DNA from: Levilactobacillus brevis | GTDB taxonomy: Bacteria; Bacillota; Bacilli; Lactobacillales; Lactobacillaceae | Length of the DNA: 64,000 nt | Direction of reading: 5' to 3' | Assembly (NCBI GenBank): GCA_021383565.1 | Contig: CP079699.1 | Span: 1,612,001 to 1,676,000 of the forward strand | In this document: positions 1 through 8,614 of the stretch, piece after piece | How positions within the stretch are numbered: the stretch's first letter is position 1 | How the letters are laid out: each line of letters begins with the position of its first letter | Made by a program: the position numbers and the translations under genes | The notes under the pieces: model-generated | What the model was told of the DNA's origin: nothing | Seen by the model: only the letters and a program-made list of their open reading frames with translations | The model's database searches: none

Positions 1-712
1 TGAAATGCAGGAGCTTCGGCGCCACCACCCGCGACTGCTGGGTTGGCATGACGTTCCACGCCCGGTCGATGTGAACCACGCGATTGCGGCACAATTCGTT
101 GAGGTAATCCTGGTCCGGAGCGATGAATTCTACGTGGTAAGTCGTGAGTAGCCGGGTAAAGGTCTCACTGAAGTTTTCCGCACGCATCTGCTTAAGGTTC
201 AGGACCATCATGCCGGAGTTAAAGTAATCGGCAATCGGCAACTGCAGGTGGTGCTCCACGTACCGAACGCTCTGGGGATTATCGGCGGCAAACGTATCCT
301 GTACAGCGCCGACCAGATTAGTTCCAAGGTCGGTCTGGAATAGCTCCGCTAAATCCGTGGTGGCCACAACATCGGCATCGAGATAAATCGCCTTATCGTA
401 TTGGGGAAACATCGCCGCGATGAAGAGTCGGTAGTAAATGGTCAGGGTGAACATATCCCCCCGGAGTTTCATGTGCTCGCCAGCTAACTGCTTCAATAGG
501 TTCTCGTTGACCGTGACAAATTGAATCGATACATTCGTCGTTGCCAACTGGCCCAGTCGTTCACGATTCTCCGCATTCAGGTCCTCGTACAGAACAATCA
601 GCTCATACTTTTTCTGCGGGTCAGCGTGCGCGACAATCGAAGTCAGCGCAACGGAAAGAAACGGGGCATAGGCATCATTGATTGAAAAGAAAACAGGAAT
701 TGTTTGGGTCAT
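1..712 (-). CDS. Family 8 glycosyltransferase, C-terminus cut by window edge
   Basis: Transfers a sugar from a nucleotide sugar to an unknown acceptor, probably in a cell-surface glycan. The minus strand is open from an ATG at 712 to the window edge (about 237 residues seen). It starts MTQTIPVFFSIND and carries the GT8 metal-binding DxD in YLDADVVA (about 350-380) and the later FNSGMMVLNL signature. The start has a strong RBS (GGAGGAG) just upstream. It follows a second GT8 gene by 13 bp, so the two are co-transcribed and probably act in the same pathway. The acceptor cannot be told from sequence. The end of the gene lies outside the window. Confidence 0.85.
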   Translation of the reverse strand, partial: MTQTIPVFFSINDAYAPFLSVALTSIVAHADPQKKYELIVLYEDLNAENRERLGQLATTNVSIQFVTVNENLLKQLAGEHMKLRGDMFTLTIYYRLFIAAMFPQYDKAIYLDADVVATTDLAELFQTDLGTNLVGAVQDTFAADNPQSVRYVEHHLQLPIADYFNSGMMVLNLKQMRAENFSETFTRLLTTYHVEFIAPDQDYLNELCRNRVVHIDRAWNVMPTQQSRVVAPKLLHF

Positions 713-725
713 AATGGTCTCCTCC

Positions 726-1547
726 TTACAAGGTCACAATTAATTTTTGGTAGGCAGCTAATAGGTCGTCGTATTCATGAAGTTTCAATTTGCGATGAAC
801 ATCATCGACTTGCCATGGCTTAACAGTTAACGTGTGGAGCCACGGAAATAACCGGAAGCTGGTCGTGAAATGTTGAAAGACGGTGTTGGCCTTTAATCGT
901 CGCTGCTCGTTGTAACGCCGCGGTAGCAGTCGCTTTCGGGTTACCAAGTTGTTCAGCGCGGATTGATCGGGCATGAACATTTCCTTGGTCCGGCACAATT
1001 CTCGACTCCGAGCAAAGAGTCCTGTGCGGCGAATCTCTCGTAAATTCAGTAGGAGTACCCCTGAATTCAGGTAGTCAAAGTGTTCCCAATCCTGGTGGAA
1101 GAACCACCGGCCATAATGGTCGAGCACGCCTGCTAACTCAATGTTCGTCACGTCTTGGTGATAGAATGACTGGCAATTCAAGCGACAAATCACATCGGTA
1201 TCCAGATACAAGAGTTTATCTGGCAATTCCGGCACCTGGTCGGCGTATAGGCGTAGCATGCAACACGGCGTAAAGATTGTGTCGCGGTTGGCCGTTGGTG
1301 GATTGGTAGTAACCAACGCGGTCACGTCGATTCGAATGACCTGATTAGCCGGATTAGTCTGCTTAACAAGGTCATCCAGCTCCGCGGTCGTTCGCGCGGA
1401 TAACGGGTAAAATCGTTGGGTGTCACTTTGCATGGAAGCCGTTAAAATATAGATATTGAGTGGCTCTCGGACTTGCTTACGTAACGACAGAATCGAAATC
1501 AACAATCCCGATTTCATTCGACTGTCGCCACAGTAAAGAATATTCAT
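726..1547 (-). CDS. Family 8 glycosyltransferase
   Basis: A 273-residue GT8 retaining glycosyltransferase. It has the N-terminal nucleotide-sugar fold (starts MNILYCGDSRMKSG), the DxD metal site in YLDTDVICRL (about residues 115-124) and the FDYLNSGVLLLNL block (about 158-170). It is distinct from its downstream neighbour, so the pair probably adds different residues. It starts 3 bp after the stop of the upstream acyltransferase, giving a tight three-gene minus-strand unit. No membrane segment is evident, so it is probably cytoplasmic. The substrate is unknown; lactobacilli use GT8 enzymes in wall polysaccharide and glycoprotein decoration. Confidence 0.85.
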   Translation of the reverse strand: MNILYCGDSRMKSGLLISILSLRKQVREPLNIYILTASMQSDTQRFYPLSARTTAELDDLVKQTNPANQVIRIDVTALVTTNPPTANRDTIFTPCCMLRLYADQVPELPDKLLYLDTDVICRLNCQSFYHQDVTNIELAGVLDHYGRWFFHQDWEHFDYLNSGVLLLNLREIRRTGLFARSRELCRTKEMFMPDQSALNNLVTRKRLLPRRYNEQRRLKANTVFQHFTTSFRLFPWLHTLTVKPWQVDDVHRKLKLHEYDDLLAAYQKLIVTL

Positions 1548-1550
1548 CCT

Positions 1551-2297
1551 TCATCCCTCCTCATAAGTTACATATTGAACGTCACTGGTCGCCGCGCGCT
1601 TGGCCATCTGCGCCTGAATCCGCTGCTGCAGCACACGTTGCTGTTGTTTGGGCGATAAACTGGTGTCTGGTAGAAACGGCCCATCTAGATAAACGACGAG
1701 TCGCGGCCGCCGGTGCCAACGCTTACGGTAAGTCACCGTCACACAGTAGGCTGGGACCTGAGCCGCCACGGGAAAGTGAAACGCACCCGGATTGAACGAC
1801 CGAATTCCCGTGTAGTATGGCCAAACGTGCTCTTCGGGATAAATCATCACCCAGTCCCCCGCCTTCAATTTGGCAACGACCGCGCGATTGAATCGTCCCA
1901 ACTGATGCAGTGTCTGCGGGGTCGGCAACGCCCCTCCCCGATCGATTACCGGCCCAATAACTGGAATACCAAGATTGGCTGGACTGGCGAGAAAATTCAC
2001 CGTGTGATGATTGCCCAGATAATAAGGAATGAGGACATCTCCCGTTGGCTGTGTATGATTCCCATAGAGAACGAATCCTTGCTGACCCGCTGCTTTGAGG
2101 CGCCAAGCATTTTTAAACGTGATTGCCCGCCCCCACCGGCAATAGAAGTAACTGATGGTCTTGGCGGTTGCCCGGACCAAACGTCGTTGCCAACTTTTCC
2201 CAGCCGGTCGCCACTCATAGTTGGTGGGTAACTGCCAATCCTGATGACGACTCGTCACAAAATCATCGTGAAAACTACGATAGACTCGTGTTCTCAT
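1551..2297 (-). CDS. PlsC-like acyltransferase (1-acylglycerol-3-phosphate acyltransferase family)
   Basis: Predicted to move an acyl group onto a glycerol or sugar acceptor at the membrane. The start is set at the ATG at 2297 (MRTRVYRSF) because AAGGAGGG lies 6 nt upstream; the open frame runs further to 2339 but has no RBS there. The result is about 248 residues. The catalytic His-Asp box is seen as NHTQPTGD, with five residues between His and Asp rather than the usual four. A YPEEHVWPYY block fits the second acceptor motif. It leads the operon with two GT8 glycosyltransferases, which hints at a glycolipid or acylated glycan, but that is inference. Confidence 0.72.
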   Translation of the reverse strand: MRTRVYRSFHDDFVTSRHQDWQLPTNYEWRPAGKSWQRRLVRATAKTISYFYCRWGRAITFKNAWRLKAAGQQGFVLYGNHTQPTGDVLIPYYLGNHHTVNFLASPANLGIPVIGPVIDRGGALPTPQTLHQLGRFNRAVVAKLKAGDWVMIYPEEHVWPYYTGIRSFNPGAFHFPVAAQVPAYCVTVTYRKRWHRRPRLVVYLDGPFLPDTSLSPKQQQRVLQQRIQAQMAKRAATSDVQYVTYEEG

Positions 2298-2350
2298 GGC
2301 AATCCCTCCTTCTCTCTCAAAAATTAAGTGAGTGCTCAATTACCAACTTC

Positions 2351-2378
2351 AATATAGCACATCTTTTTAAGAATGCAA
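2351..2378 (-). promoter_or_regulatory. Putative promoter of the acyltransferase-GT8 operon
   Basis: On the minus strand TTGCAT (2378-2373) and TATATT (2356-2351) are separated by 16 bp. The start codon follows at 2297. An imperfect dyad around GAGTGCTC (about 2327-2340) lies between the -10 box and the gene and could be a TetR-type operator. No regulator gene is adjacent. Confidence 0.5.
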
Positions 2379-2522
2379 GCCCCTTTTTCGCAAAAGAAGT
2401 GTTTGGAAAAAATCTGCGTCGTAAATTTAGATAGCCGAAATGGCCGCCATAGGACAACCTGTTCGGTCGCGGCTAGCTTCGTTCCAGTCCGGGGCATCAT
2501 CGTGTGAACCGGGATTTTCCGT

Positions 2523-2553
2523 AAAAAAAAGTGGTCACCGCCATCGTGACCAC
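2523..2553 (-). terminator. Rho-independent terminator of the secreted-protein gene
   Basis: GTGGTCAC (2531-2538) pairs with GTGACCAC (2546-2553) over a 7-nt loop. The A8 run at 2523-2530 gives a U-tract on the minus strand. It lies just after the stop of the gene ending at 2571. Confidence 0.85.
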
Positions 2554-2570
2554 TCGCTTAATCATTATTC

Positions 2571-3119
2571 TTATGAGGCGTAATAGACTTCGCCGGGGAA
2601 CCGGTGATCCTTCATCTGCTTGGCCACGTGCTTAGAGGGGTAATAATGTTGGATGACCCAGAGGCCCCCACCACCCGCTTCGCTCATCACCCGGAGCTTC
2701 TGCCCGCGGTAGTACTTGTTGGCGACCTTGTAGTAGGTGCCATCACCAGCCGACTGGTTCCAGCCCCGCAGGTCAATCCAACTGGCGTGCCGCGCCCGAA
2801 GCTTCAGGCCAACCACCCACTTAGGATGCCGGACAACCTGATCGGCATCGGCGCTCATCGGACGTTGATGTAACTTCAAGGTGCTCGCGTAACGCTGATT
2901 GTTGTCATAACCGACCGTCCGCCATTTCTTCGCGGTGAAGGACACCCGGTCATACTTTCCCTGTCCGTCGTAGTGGTACCAGGTTCCCCGCAATCGTTTC
3001 GGATAGGCCGTCAGCGTGCGCTGCGCCTTGGCGTGAGCCGTCGTGGGAACCGCCACTTGGGTTGCGCCACCGAAGATTAACCCCGCCAGTAGCGCCAATA
3101 ACCATACTTGCTTTTTCAT
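2571..3119 (-). CDS. Small secreted protein of unknown function
   Basis: About 182 residues. The start is taken at the ATG at 3119 (MKKQVWLLALL) because AAGGAG lies 8 nt upstream and a clean signal peptide begins there; cleavage is likely after THAHA-type residues (TTAHAKAQ, about residue 30). The mature part is small, basic and aromatic, with repeated RGTWYHYDGQGKYDR-like and KYYRGQKLRVM segments. These resemble the surface-layer or bacteriocin-like secreted proteins common in lactobacilli. No membrane anchor or sortase motif is visible, so it is probably released. It has its own terminator and is separated by another terminator from the upstream exosortase operon. Function not recognised. 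Confidence 0.7.
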   Translation of the reverse strand: MKKQVWLLALLAGLIFGGATQVAVPTTAHAKAQRTLTAYPKRLRGTWYHYDGQGKYDRVSFTAKKWRTVGYDNNQRYASTLKLHQRPMSADADQVVRHPKWVVGLKLRARHASWIDLRGWNQSAGDGTYYKVANKYYRGQKLRVMSEAGGGGLWVIQHYYPSKHVAKQMKDHRFPGEVYYAS

Positions 3120-3212
3120 CAATAAAACTCCTTCCCAGGAATATGATGTCTGTGTTCTCGGTACGCAAACAGTATACACCAGATGCCCCCTAAACGACCG
3201 TATAAAAAAATA

Positions 3213-3246
3213 AATAATGGCCCCCATGATGAGGGGCCATTATTTT
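3213..3246 (-). terminator. Terminator of the exosortase-G operon
   Basis: AATAATGGCCCC (3213-3224) pairs with GGGGCCATTATT (3233-3244), a 12-bp stem. The A-rich stretch at about 3202-3214 gives the minus-strand U-tract. It lies just after the stop of the membrane protein at 3257. Confidence 0.88.
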
Positions 3247-3256
3247 GGTTGACCGC

Positions 3257-4810
3257 TCAACCTGGTAATTTAACCCAGCTGAAGAGTCGTCGTAAAAGCG
3301 TCAGTGACCGCCGAAATGACAAGGTTCCCAGGATCAGAAACGCCGGCAAATATTGGATGAGATACCGGCTCCGGCCACCTTCAAATATCAGTAAGAACAT
3401 GAATGCCCCGACAATAGTGAGCCGCAAGACCTGCGTGAATTTATGCTGATCACTCCAGCCAAAGAAAATCATCAACAACCAGATAATCCACCAAGCTTGA
3501 GCCAAGTAGCGAAAATCTCCCAGCCGTGTCCCATACAAGTAGACGAATTCACGTAATCCCCGGGCAACCCCCGTCCCCTGGGGCTTCGTACCGTGTAGAA
3601 TGAAATGACCTTCTTTAATCCAAGCAAAGGACCCATCTGCGCTGTTATTGCGCTGCTTCTTGACGAGAAAGGCCAAATAACCCCAGAATCCCCGTTGTTT
3701 CAGTCGTTTCAGATACATTTTCTTCGACCAATCGGACCGGGCCTGTTTCGTCGGCAGTTGAGCCATCTTCAACGCATCCTTAGCATTATAGCCCCCGTCG
3801 CCGGAGATTCCCATGCTCATGAAATGGACCGCGGGAATCGATCGCGCCGTATTAATCCGAATATACGTCTGCGTCGCCAGCACGTGATTGCCGGCCATGT
3901 AGACCCCGCCACCGACACCACCGCTTATTAGGAGTAGCGCCACCACGAGCAATCCGTGACGCCGGGTGAGCCGTTGCCAATACTCCCGTCGAATCAGCTG
4001 AAGGCTTTCCACTAAAACGATAGCAATCAACGCCACGATCGCCGAGGGCTTCATGAAGTAAGCCGCGGCGACGTTCAATCCCAATCCAGCCGCGGCCACC
4101 AACTTGAGTGCCCAGTGGCAGTGGCTGTAGCTCATCACGCAGTAGCAAAAGACATAGGCCGAAACAAACGGCAAAACCCACGCATCGGTGTAGGGCACGA
4201 TGATCATGGGAAATAGCGCCAGCCAACCAGCGTGGACATACAGGGCCGTGGGCACCTTTCGTCGGTCAATCACCGCCACACTTAAGATGTTAAAAATGGC
4301 CGACAGATCCGTCAAGACTAACGTTACGCCATCGAAAAAGAGCCAGGAAGTCGTCCGAAAAGTCTGCGCTAACGCGTGTTGAACCAGTAAGATGGGTAAG
4401 TTGTTGGCATTTTGGCTAAAGTAAGACATCGTGTTGATGGCCTTAGGATTGTGCAACGCCTGATGGATGGCGTCCACATCGAAGCCAATCGCTGGATGGA
4501 CACACATCACGAAGAGAATTTGCCAAGCCACGACTGCAATCAGTAAGAGCGTGGCCGTCGTCGCCTGATGTTGCACGAACAGCCATTTAAAGCCGTGGGC
4601 CACACGTGGATAGGTAAAGCCCACCAACACTACCGCAATTGCAACAATCAGGGCAAGCGCCGTCACAATTGTGGTGCCCGAGCCCGTCTGCGCGTTATCG
4701 CCCAGAACGAGATTGGCCGAAGTTATGGCGAAGTAAGTGGTCAGCCCAAAGAAAAAGTAGAATATTCCCCGAATGAATCGGTTACCATAATTAAATAACT
4801 GATGATCCAT
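3257..4810 (-). CDS. Multi-pass integral membrane protein of the XrtG locus (GT-C-like)
   Basis: A 517-residue protein with roughly 11-13 hydrophobic segments. Two features resemble membrane glycosyltransferases of the GT-C/GT39 type that use lipid-linked sugars: an early extracytoplasmic loop with Asp (GFDVDAIHQAL, about residues 128-138) and a C-terminal GGRSRYLIQYLP block. A family of this kind (TIGR03766, as I recall) co-occurs with exosortase G in Gram-positives. It starts at an ATG with an AGGAGG RBS, 44 bp after the broken GT2 gene, and is the last gene before the terminator. Inferred role: handling a lipid-linked sugar for the XrtG substrates. The biochemical function is not proven. 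Confidence 0.65.
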   Translation of the reverse strand: MDHQLFNYGNRFIRGIFYFFFGLTTYFAITSANLVLGDNAQTGSGTTIVTALALIVAIAVVLVGFTYPRVAHGFKWLFVQHQATTATLLLIAVVAWQILFVMCVHPAIGFDVDAIHQALHNPKAINTMSYFSQNANNLPILLVQHALAQTFRTTSWLFFDGVTLVLTDLSAIFNILSVAVIDRRKVPTALYVHAGWLALFPMIIVPYTDAWVLPFVSAYVFCYCVMSYSHCHWALKLVAAAGLGLNVAAAYFMKPSAIVALIAIVLVESLQLIRREYWQRLTRRHGLLVVALLLISGGVGGGVYMAGNHVLATQTYIRINTARSIPAVHFMSMGISGDGGYNAKDALKMAQLPTKQARSDWSKKMYLKRLKQRGFWGYLAFLVKKQRNNSADGSFAWIKEGHFILHGTKPQGTGVARGLREFVYLYGTRLGDFRYLAQAWWIIWLLMIFFGWSDQHKFTQVLRLTIVGAFMFLLIFEGGRSRYLIQYLPAFLILGTLSFRRSLTLLRRLFSWVKLPG

Positions 4811-4854
4811 GGCTTCCTCCTAACGTTTCTCCTTTTGCATAGAACCACGGGCGG

Positions 4855-6207
4855 TCACGAATTCCACTCGCTCCCCTTCTTCTGTCGCAAATAATGGGCG
4901 TCTTTGCCCACCACGTGCTTAGCCGCTCGCGCTTCGGCCGCGAAGGTACTCGTGTTCCAGACACCAGGAAGCGACATGGAATTAATCACACCCACTAGCC
5001 GAATCCACGAGACGAAGAAGTTGTACAGTGGCAACGACCAGACGACCCAGCGAATATTGCGATAGAATCGTAACTCGTCTGGAAAACGTAGCAAAAGGCG
5101 CTCAACGCTGACGTAATTGACCAGCGAGACAAAGACATACAGCAGATAGATTACTACGTAGGAGAGGCCTAAAACCACCGGTGAGTACCGGAAGAACAGC
5201 AGCACAACGCTGGCAAACATCCAGATCATTTTGGGAAAGACGAAGGTGTGGTCAATCATCATGCGGCGCACCAAAAAATTGTTGAAGAAATTGCCCAACG
5301 TGGCGTGCTGGTGCATGTATTCCTTAGAAACTTCCAGCTCACCGCGCATCTACCGCTGTCGTTGCTTATAGAGTTGTTCCAGACTAGCGAGTGGCTCAAT
5401 GTAGAAGATGGCATTGGCACACAGCATGACCTTCTGCTTCAGCCGTTGCCGTACCTGAAAGGTCATATCGGTATCCTCGCCCACCGTGTCCGTATTGTAC
5501 ATAAACGTATCGACCAACGTGGACTTACGAAACGCCGAGAAGGCACCGGACATGGTAAATAGCTCGTTCTTATTGGACTCGATCGTTCGACCGGAAAGGA
5601 AGGCCTGCGCGTACTCAAAGTATTCCGTCTTTTGGAGAAACCGTAGCCACCGGCTCTTGGTGCGTTTGATTTGAGATCGCTGGGTTAAAATGGTCCCCGT
5701 CAGCGCGGCAAGGTCGATGTCATTTTCGAATTGTAGCACCATATTCATCAGGGCATGCTTCTCCAGCACCCCGTCACTATCAATATTGATGACATAGGTC
5801 CCGATACACTGATAAATAGCCCCGTTCAACGCCTTGGCCTTTCCCTGCGCCGTCCGCATCAACTGCATGTTCAAATTAAAATGGTTCTGTGCCCGGGCGT
5901 AGGCACCAAAGCTATCATCGGTACTCTGGTTGTCCGCCAGCACAATCTGCATGTTACGGTTCGGATAGGTGGAATCGTTAATCGACTGTAGGCAGGCAAA
6001 AAGAGTCGCCTCGGAGTTGTAGACCGGCACGATAATGGAGATAAAGGGGAGCTTCGCCGGTGCTTCTAGCTGCTTCAGGTGCTTGCTCTGCCGTAACAAT
6101 CGCATGGCCGAAATTAACGACGGAATAATTTCCACCACAATGGGGATCAGTGCCCAGGTAATCCAGAATCCCATCTGGGCCAAGGTTAAATCAATGAAAT
6201 ATCTCAC
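4855..6207 (-). pseudogene. GT2 glycosyltransferase of the exosortase-G system, interrupted by in-frame TAG
   Basis: Two open segments, 6207-5350 (285 codons) and 5349-4855 (164 codons), abut in the same frame and are separated only by a TAG at 5352-5350. Read through, they give about 450 residues matching the XrtG-associated GT2 family in length: N-terminal membrane segment, GT-A core with DSD (143-145), GEDTD, then QxxRW and C-terminal membrane helices. The reading is Q-R-Q-R-stop-M-R-G-E, so the stop replaces the Trp of the QxxRW motif (TGG to TAG by one base). The start is a GTG whose GTGA overlaps the xrtG stop, with GAGAGG 9 nt upstream. No RBS precedes the ATG after the stop. Probably a recent loss, or a sequencing error. 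Confidence 0.85.
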
Positions 6208-6809
6208 GAATGATTACCTCTCGAAAAATGTCGTTTAAAATTCGTATAGAGACTCTGCGATAGCTGGGAATACGTAAACACGTTGTAATACAGCATGATG
6301 ACTAACACGTAAAAGACGATCCGTCCCAGCAAGGTGTGGGCCATGAAGTACCAATCGGCCCCGCCAAAATAAACCAACGAGACCACTAACATCAACCGAA
6401 TCACGTTGGCAAGATAGATCCACAGCGCCCCCATCACCAGGTAGAAGAGTTTGGCTTGCCGACTATAGGTTGGAAAGAAGGCCAGTAGCCCCACGAAGGC
6501 GGTGGTTTCGATAATGCCCGAACACTCGTAGTCAATTGACATCGTCACGGGGTTCGTGCCATTGCCAATATAGACGATACCGTATTTTACAAAGACCCGA
6601 CACCAGTGCGTCAGATCTCCCAGCGCCGACACGCCATTAATCACCAGATGGGTCATGAACCACACCCAGTACGGGTTGCCCAACGCAATGAGGATAAAGA
6701 ACAGGCCAACACTTCCCGCAATGAAATAATACGCGGAAAGGTGGGCCCGTTTTAAGACTGAAATCACGTAGAGCCACCCCATTATCCCGAATAACAGGTA
6801 GCTATTCAT
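6204..6809 (-). CDS. xrtG: Exosortase family protein XrtG
   Basis: A 201-residue polytopic membrane protein of the exosortase/archaeosortase superfamily, which is thought to cut C-terminal sorting tails and transfer the protein to a lipid or glycolipid. The three catalytic residues are visible in their usual hydrophobic settings: Cys96 (DYECSGIIE), Arg138 (ANVIRLMLV) and His158 (FMAHTLLGR). Its ATG overlaps the stop of the upstream CTERM protein (TAATG) and its own stop overlaps the GT2 start (GTGA), so translation is coupled. The likely substrates are the two secreted proteins just upstream. XrtG is known from Lactobacillales and other Firmicutes; its chemistry has not, to my knowledge, been shown. 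Confidence 0.88.
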   Translation of the reverse strand: MNSYLLFGIMGWLYVISVLKRAHLSAYYFIAGSVGLFFILIALGNPYWVWFMTHLVINGVSALGDLTHWCRVFVKYGIVYIGNGTNPVTMSIDYECSGIIETTAFVGLLAFFPTYSRQAKLFYLVMGALWIYLANVIRLMLVVSLVYFGGADWYFMAHTLLGRIVFYVLVIMLYYNVFTYSQLSQSLYTNFKRHFSRGNHS

Positions 6810-7498
6810 TAAGCCTTCCTCTGCTTTTTAGCCTTGGCTCGTGTCCGGGTAAACGTTACGACACTGCCTAAGGCGATAATCAATCCGACACCAGCCAGAA
6901 CGACCGGTCCCGTAGAACCACCGGTAGCCGTTAAAGTTTGTGACCCTAAATTATCGTTCTTCATGGTAATGGTCTGCGACCCGCCAGCGACCTTGAGCTC
7001 ACTTAGCGGAATCTTGGCTTCCATGATGTCGTTATGACCGTTAGCCGTCTTGAAGCGGTGAACCTTCATTGTGGCTTGACTCAGGTCGCCACTCCCACTG
7101 ACGTCACTGTTCCAAGCGTTGACAGTCCCATCGACCGTAGCGCCATCCGTCAAGTTACCATTGGCTTTAAACGTCACGTAGAACGTCTTACTGCCAATCT
7201 TCAACACGTATCCCGACGGTTGTAAGGTACTGTACCCACCACCGTGTTCCGGTGACATGTTCAGGTAGAAATAAATATTGTTGTCATCGGCCAATAAGGA
7301 TGCCTTCTTGATGTTGTAATCATCCCAATCTTCCTTGACCGTGGTCATGGGTTTATCGGACCAATCATCAAAGTTGCCATCAATACTGATGTCATATTTA
7401 TTCGTCGTTGACCCATTATTGGCCGCATGGGCAGTCGTCAAACCGCCCCACAGCATCACACCCATTAAGACTGTCATTACGAACATGACTCTTCGCAC
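6809..7498 (-). CDS. Secreted protein with Firmicute C-terminal sorting tail (XrtG substrate)
   Basis: About 229 residues. The GTG at 7498 fits the AGGAGG spacing (7 nt); an ATG 6 bp earlier sits only 1 nt from that RBS. It has a signal peptide ending near TTAHAANNG, then a beta-rich domain opening with ISIDGNFDDWSDKP, a pattern typical of CBM9/DOMON-like folds. The C-terminus has the tripartite sorting layout: TGGSTG, a hydrophobic helix (VVLAGVGLIIALGSVV), then a basic tail (RTRAKAKKQRKA). The stop overlaps the xrtG start, so it is the first gene of the xrtG transcript. It is a paralogue of the protein at 7764-8408. The ligand is unknown; carbohydrate binding is inference from the DGxxxDW pattern. 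Confidence 0.8.
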   Translation of the reverse strand: MRRVMFVMTVLMGVMLWGGLTTAHAANNGSTTNKYDISIDGNFDDWSDKPMTTVKEDWDDYNIKKASLLADDNNIYFYLNMSPEHGGGYSTLQPSGYVLKIGSKTFYVTFKANGNLTDGATVDGTVNAWNSDVSGSGDLSQATMKVHRFKTANGHNDIMEAKIPLSELKVAGGSQTITMKNDNLGSQTLTATGGSTGPVVLAGVGLIIALGSVVTFTRTRAKAKKQRKA

Positions 7499-7763
7499 AT
7501 TCATTCCTCCTCAACTTTATCACGTCGGCCTAAACCGCGACTTTCGTCATTTGTGCCGGTATTTTGGACGCAAAATCGTTTAATCTATCGGTTAGTCCCC
7601 TAGTCGCCTTCATTGTAGTCACTTTTCAATCGAATTTCTACTGATTTTCCATCATAACCGCTGAAGTGTGAAAAAGCCAGAACATTTTTCAATTTAATCA
7701 AGGCGTCAGTCAGCTAGACGGCTTAATTATCGCCTGACAACCGGTTGCTCGCCGGGTCAATTC
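7499..7763 (-). other. Intergenic region between the two CTERM protein genes
   Basis: 265 bp, AT-richer than the genes. It should hold the end of the upstream gene's transcript and the promoter of the xrtG operon. A TAGATTAAA-like -10 is possible on the minus strand near 7580, but I see no convincing -35 and no strong terminator hairpin. Confidence 0.35.
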
Positions 7764-8408
7764 TCAGGCTACTCGCTGTCGACGCCGCGTCACCTTGACC
7801 ACACCGATCACGGCAATGCCAAAACCGGCCGCTACCAGGAGCACACCGCCCGTACTGCCGCCGGTCGTCGTCAACGTTTTACCGTCAAAGGCGCTATCGG
7901 TGCTGGTCAGCGAAATGTTCTGACTAGCCGTCGTTACCACACCTAATCCGGCTAAGGGCACCCGTAGTTCGATAATTTCGTAATTACCGTGGCTATCCTT
8001 GGGCCGTGAAATCATGGCCTGCGCTCCACTTATGACCTGACCATTGGCGCTGACGGTCACGGCCTTGGTCTTGCCAGCACCCAATCCCTGGGCCTTGCCT
8101 AAGGTCAGGGTAAACGACTTGTCACCCACTTTGAGTGTGTAGCTGGCGGGCAACCAAACGGCGCCATGTTTACTGTCATTCGGATTCGTATTCAGGTAAA
8201 AGTAAGCTGCACTGTCATCGGCCACTAGAGAAGCCTGTTCGTCATCCCCCAACGTGGTCAGCGGCTTATCGTGCCAATCACTGAAGTCACCATCGATGCT
8301 GATATTTAGTTGACTGCTCGCCGTCGTGGCGGCCTGTGCGGTCGTCGCTGTGGCGCCCAAGCCAATAAGACCCAGACAAGTTAAAGCTATCCAAAATATT
8401 CGGTGCAT
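7764..8408 (-). CDS. Secreted protein with Firmicute C-terminal sorting tail (second XrtG substrate)
   Basis: About 214 residues. The start is at the ATG at 8408 (MHRIFWIALTCLG), with GGAGGAG 7 nt upstream; the longer frame to 8495 has no RBS. The signal peptide ends near TTAQAATTA. The mature part opens ISIDGDFSDWHDKPLTTL, clearly paralogous to the next gene downstream, and continues with matching blocks (ADDSAAYFYLN, LRVPLAGL). The tail is TGGSTG, a hydrophobic helix (VLLVAAGFGIAVIGVV) and RRRQRVA. It is 265 bp upstream of the xrtG operon on the same strand. Predicted surface-anchored by XrtG; the two paralogues may bind the same or related ligands. Confidence 0.8.
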   Translation of the reverse strand: MHRIFWIALTCLGLIGLGATATTAQAATTASSQLNISIDGDFSDWHDKPLTTLGDDEQASLVADDSAAYFYLNTNPNDSKHGAVWLPASYTLKVGDKSFTLTLGKAQGLGAGKTKAVTVSANGQVISGAQAMISRPKDSHGNYEIIELRVPLAGLGVVTTASQNISLTSTDSAFDGKTLTTTGGSTGGVLLVAAGFGIAVIGVVKVTRRRQRVA

Positions 8409-8614
8409 TCGCAAACTCCTCCAATCGCAACTGCCAGACAGATCGTACATGAACGCAATCATTTTGACCGCGTTATAGTTGTCTTCAGCATACACCGTTA
8501 TCCTCGCGAAAATACCCCCTACTCGGTCAATCTGTGCAATCTTTTAAGTTAGCTTTAAGCTTCAATCGAGAAACAAAAAGACAGGCTCAATTCGGGTCTG
8601 TCTTCGCTAAAATG

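Noticed and set aside
726-2297. Acyltransferase and GT8 genes as part of the XrtG system
   Set aside because: They lie beyond two terminators and have their own promoter, so no link can be claimed.
2595-2873. Plus-strand frames opposite the secreted-protein gene and similar frames throughout
   Set aside because: Shadows of real genes: no RBS, and the minus-strand products are recognisable with signal peptide or domains.
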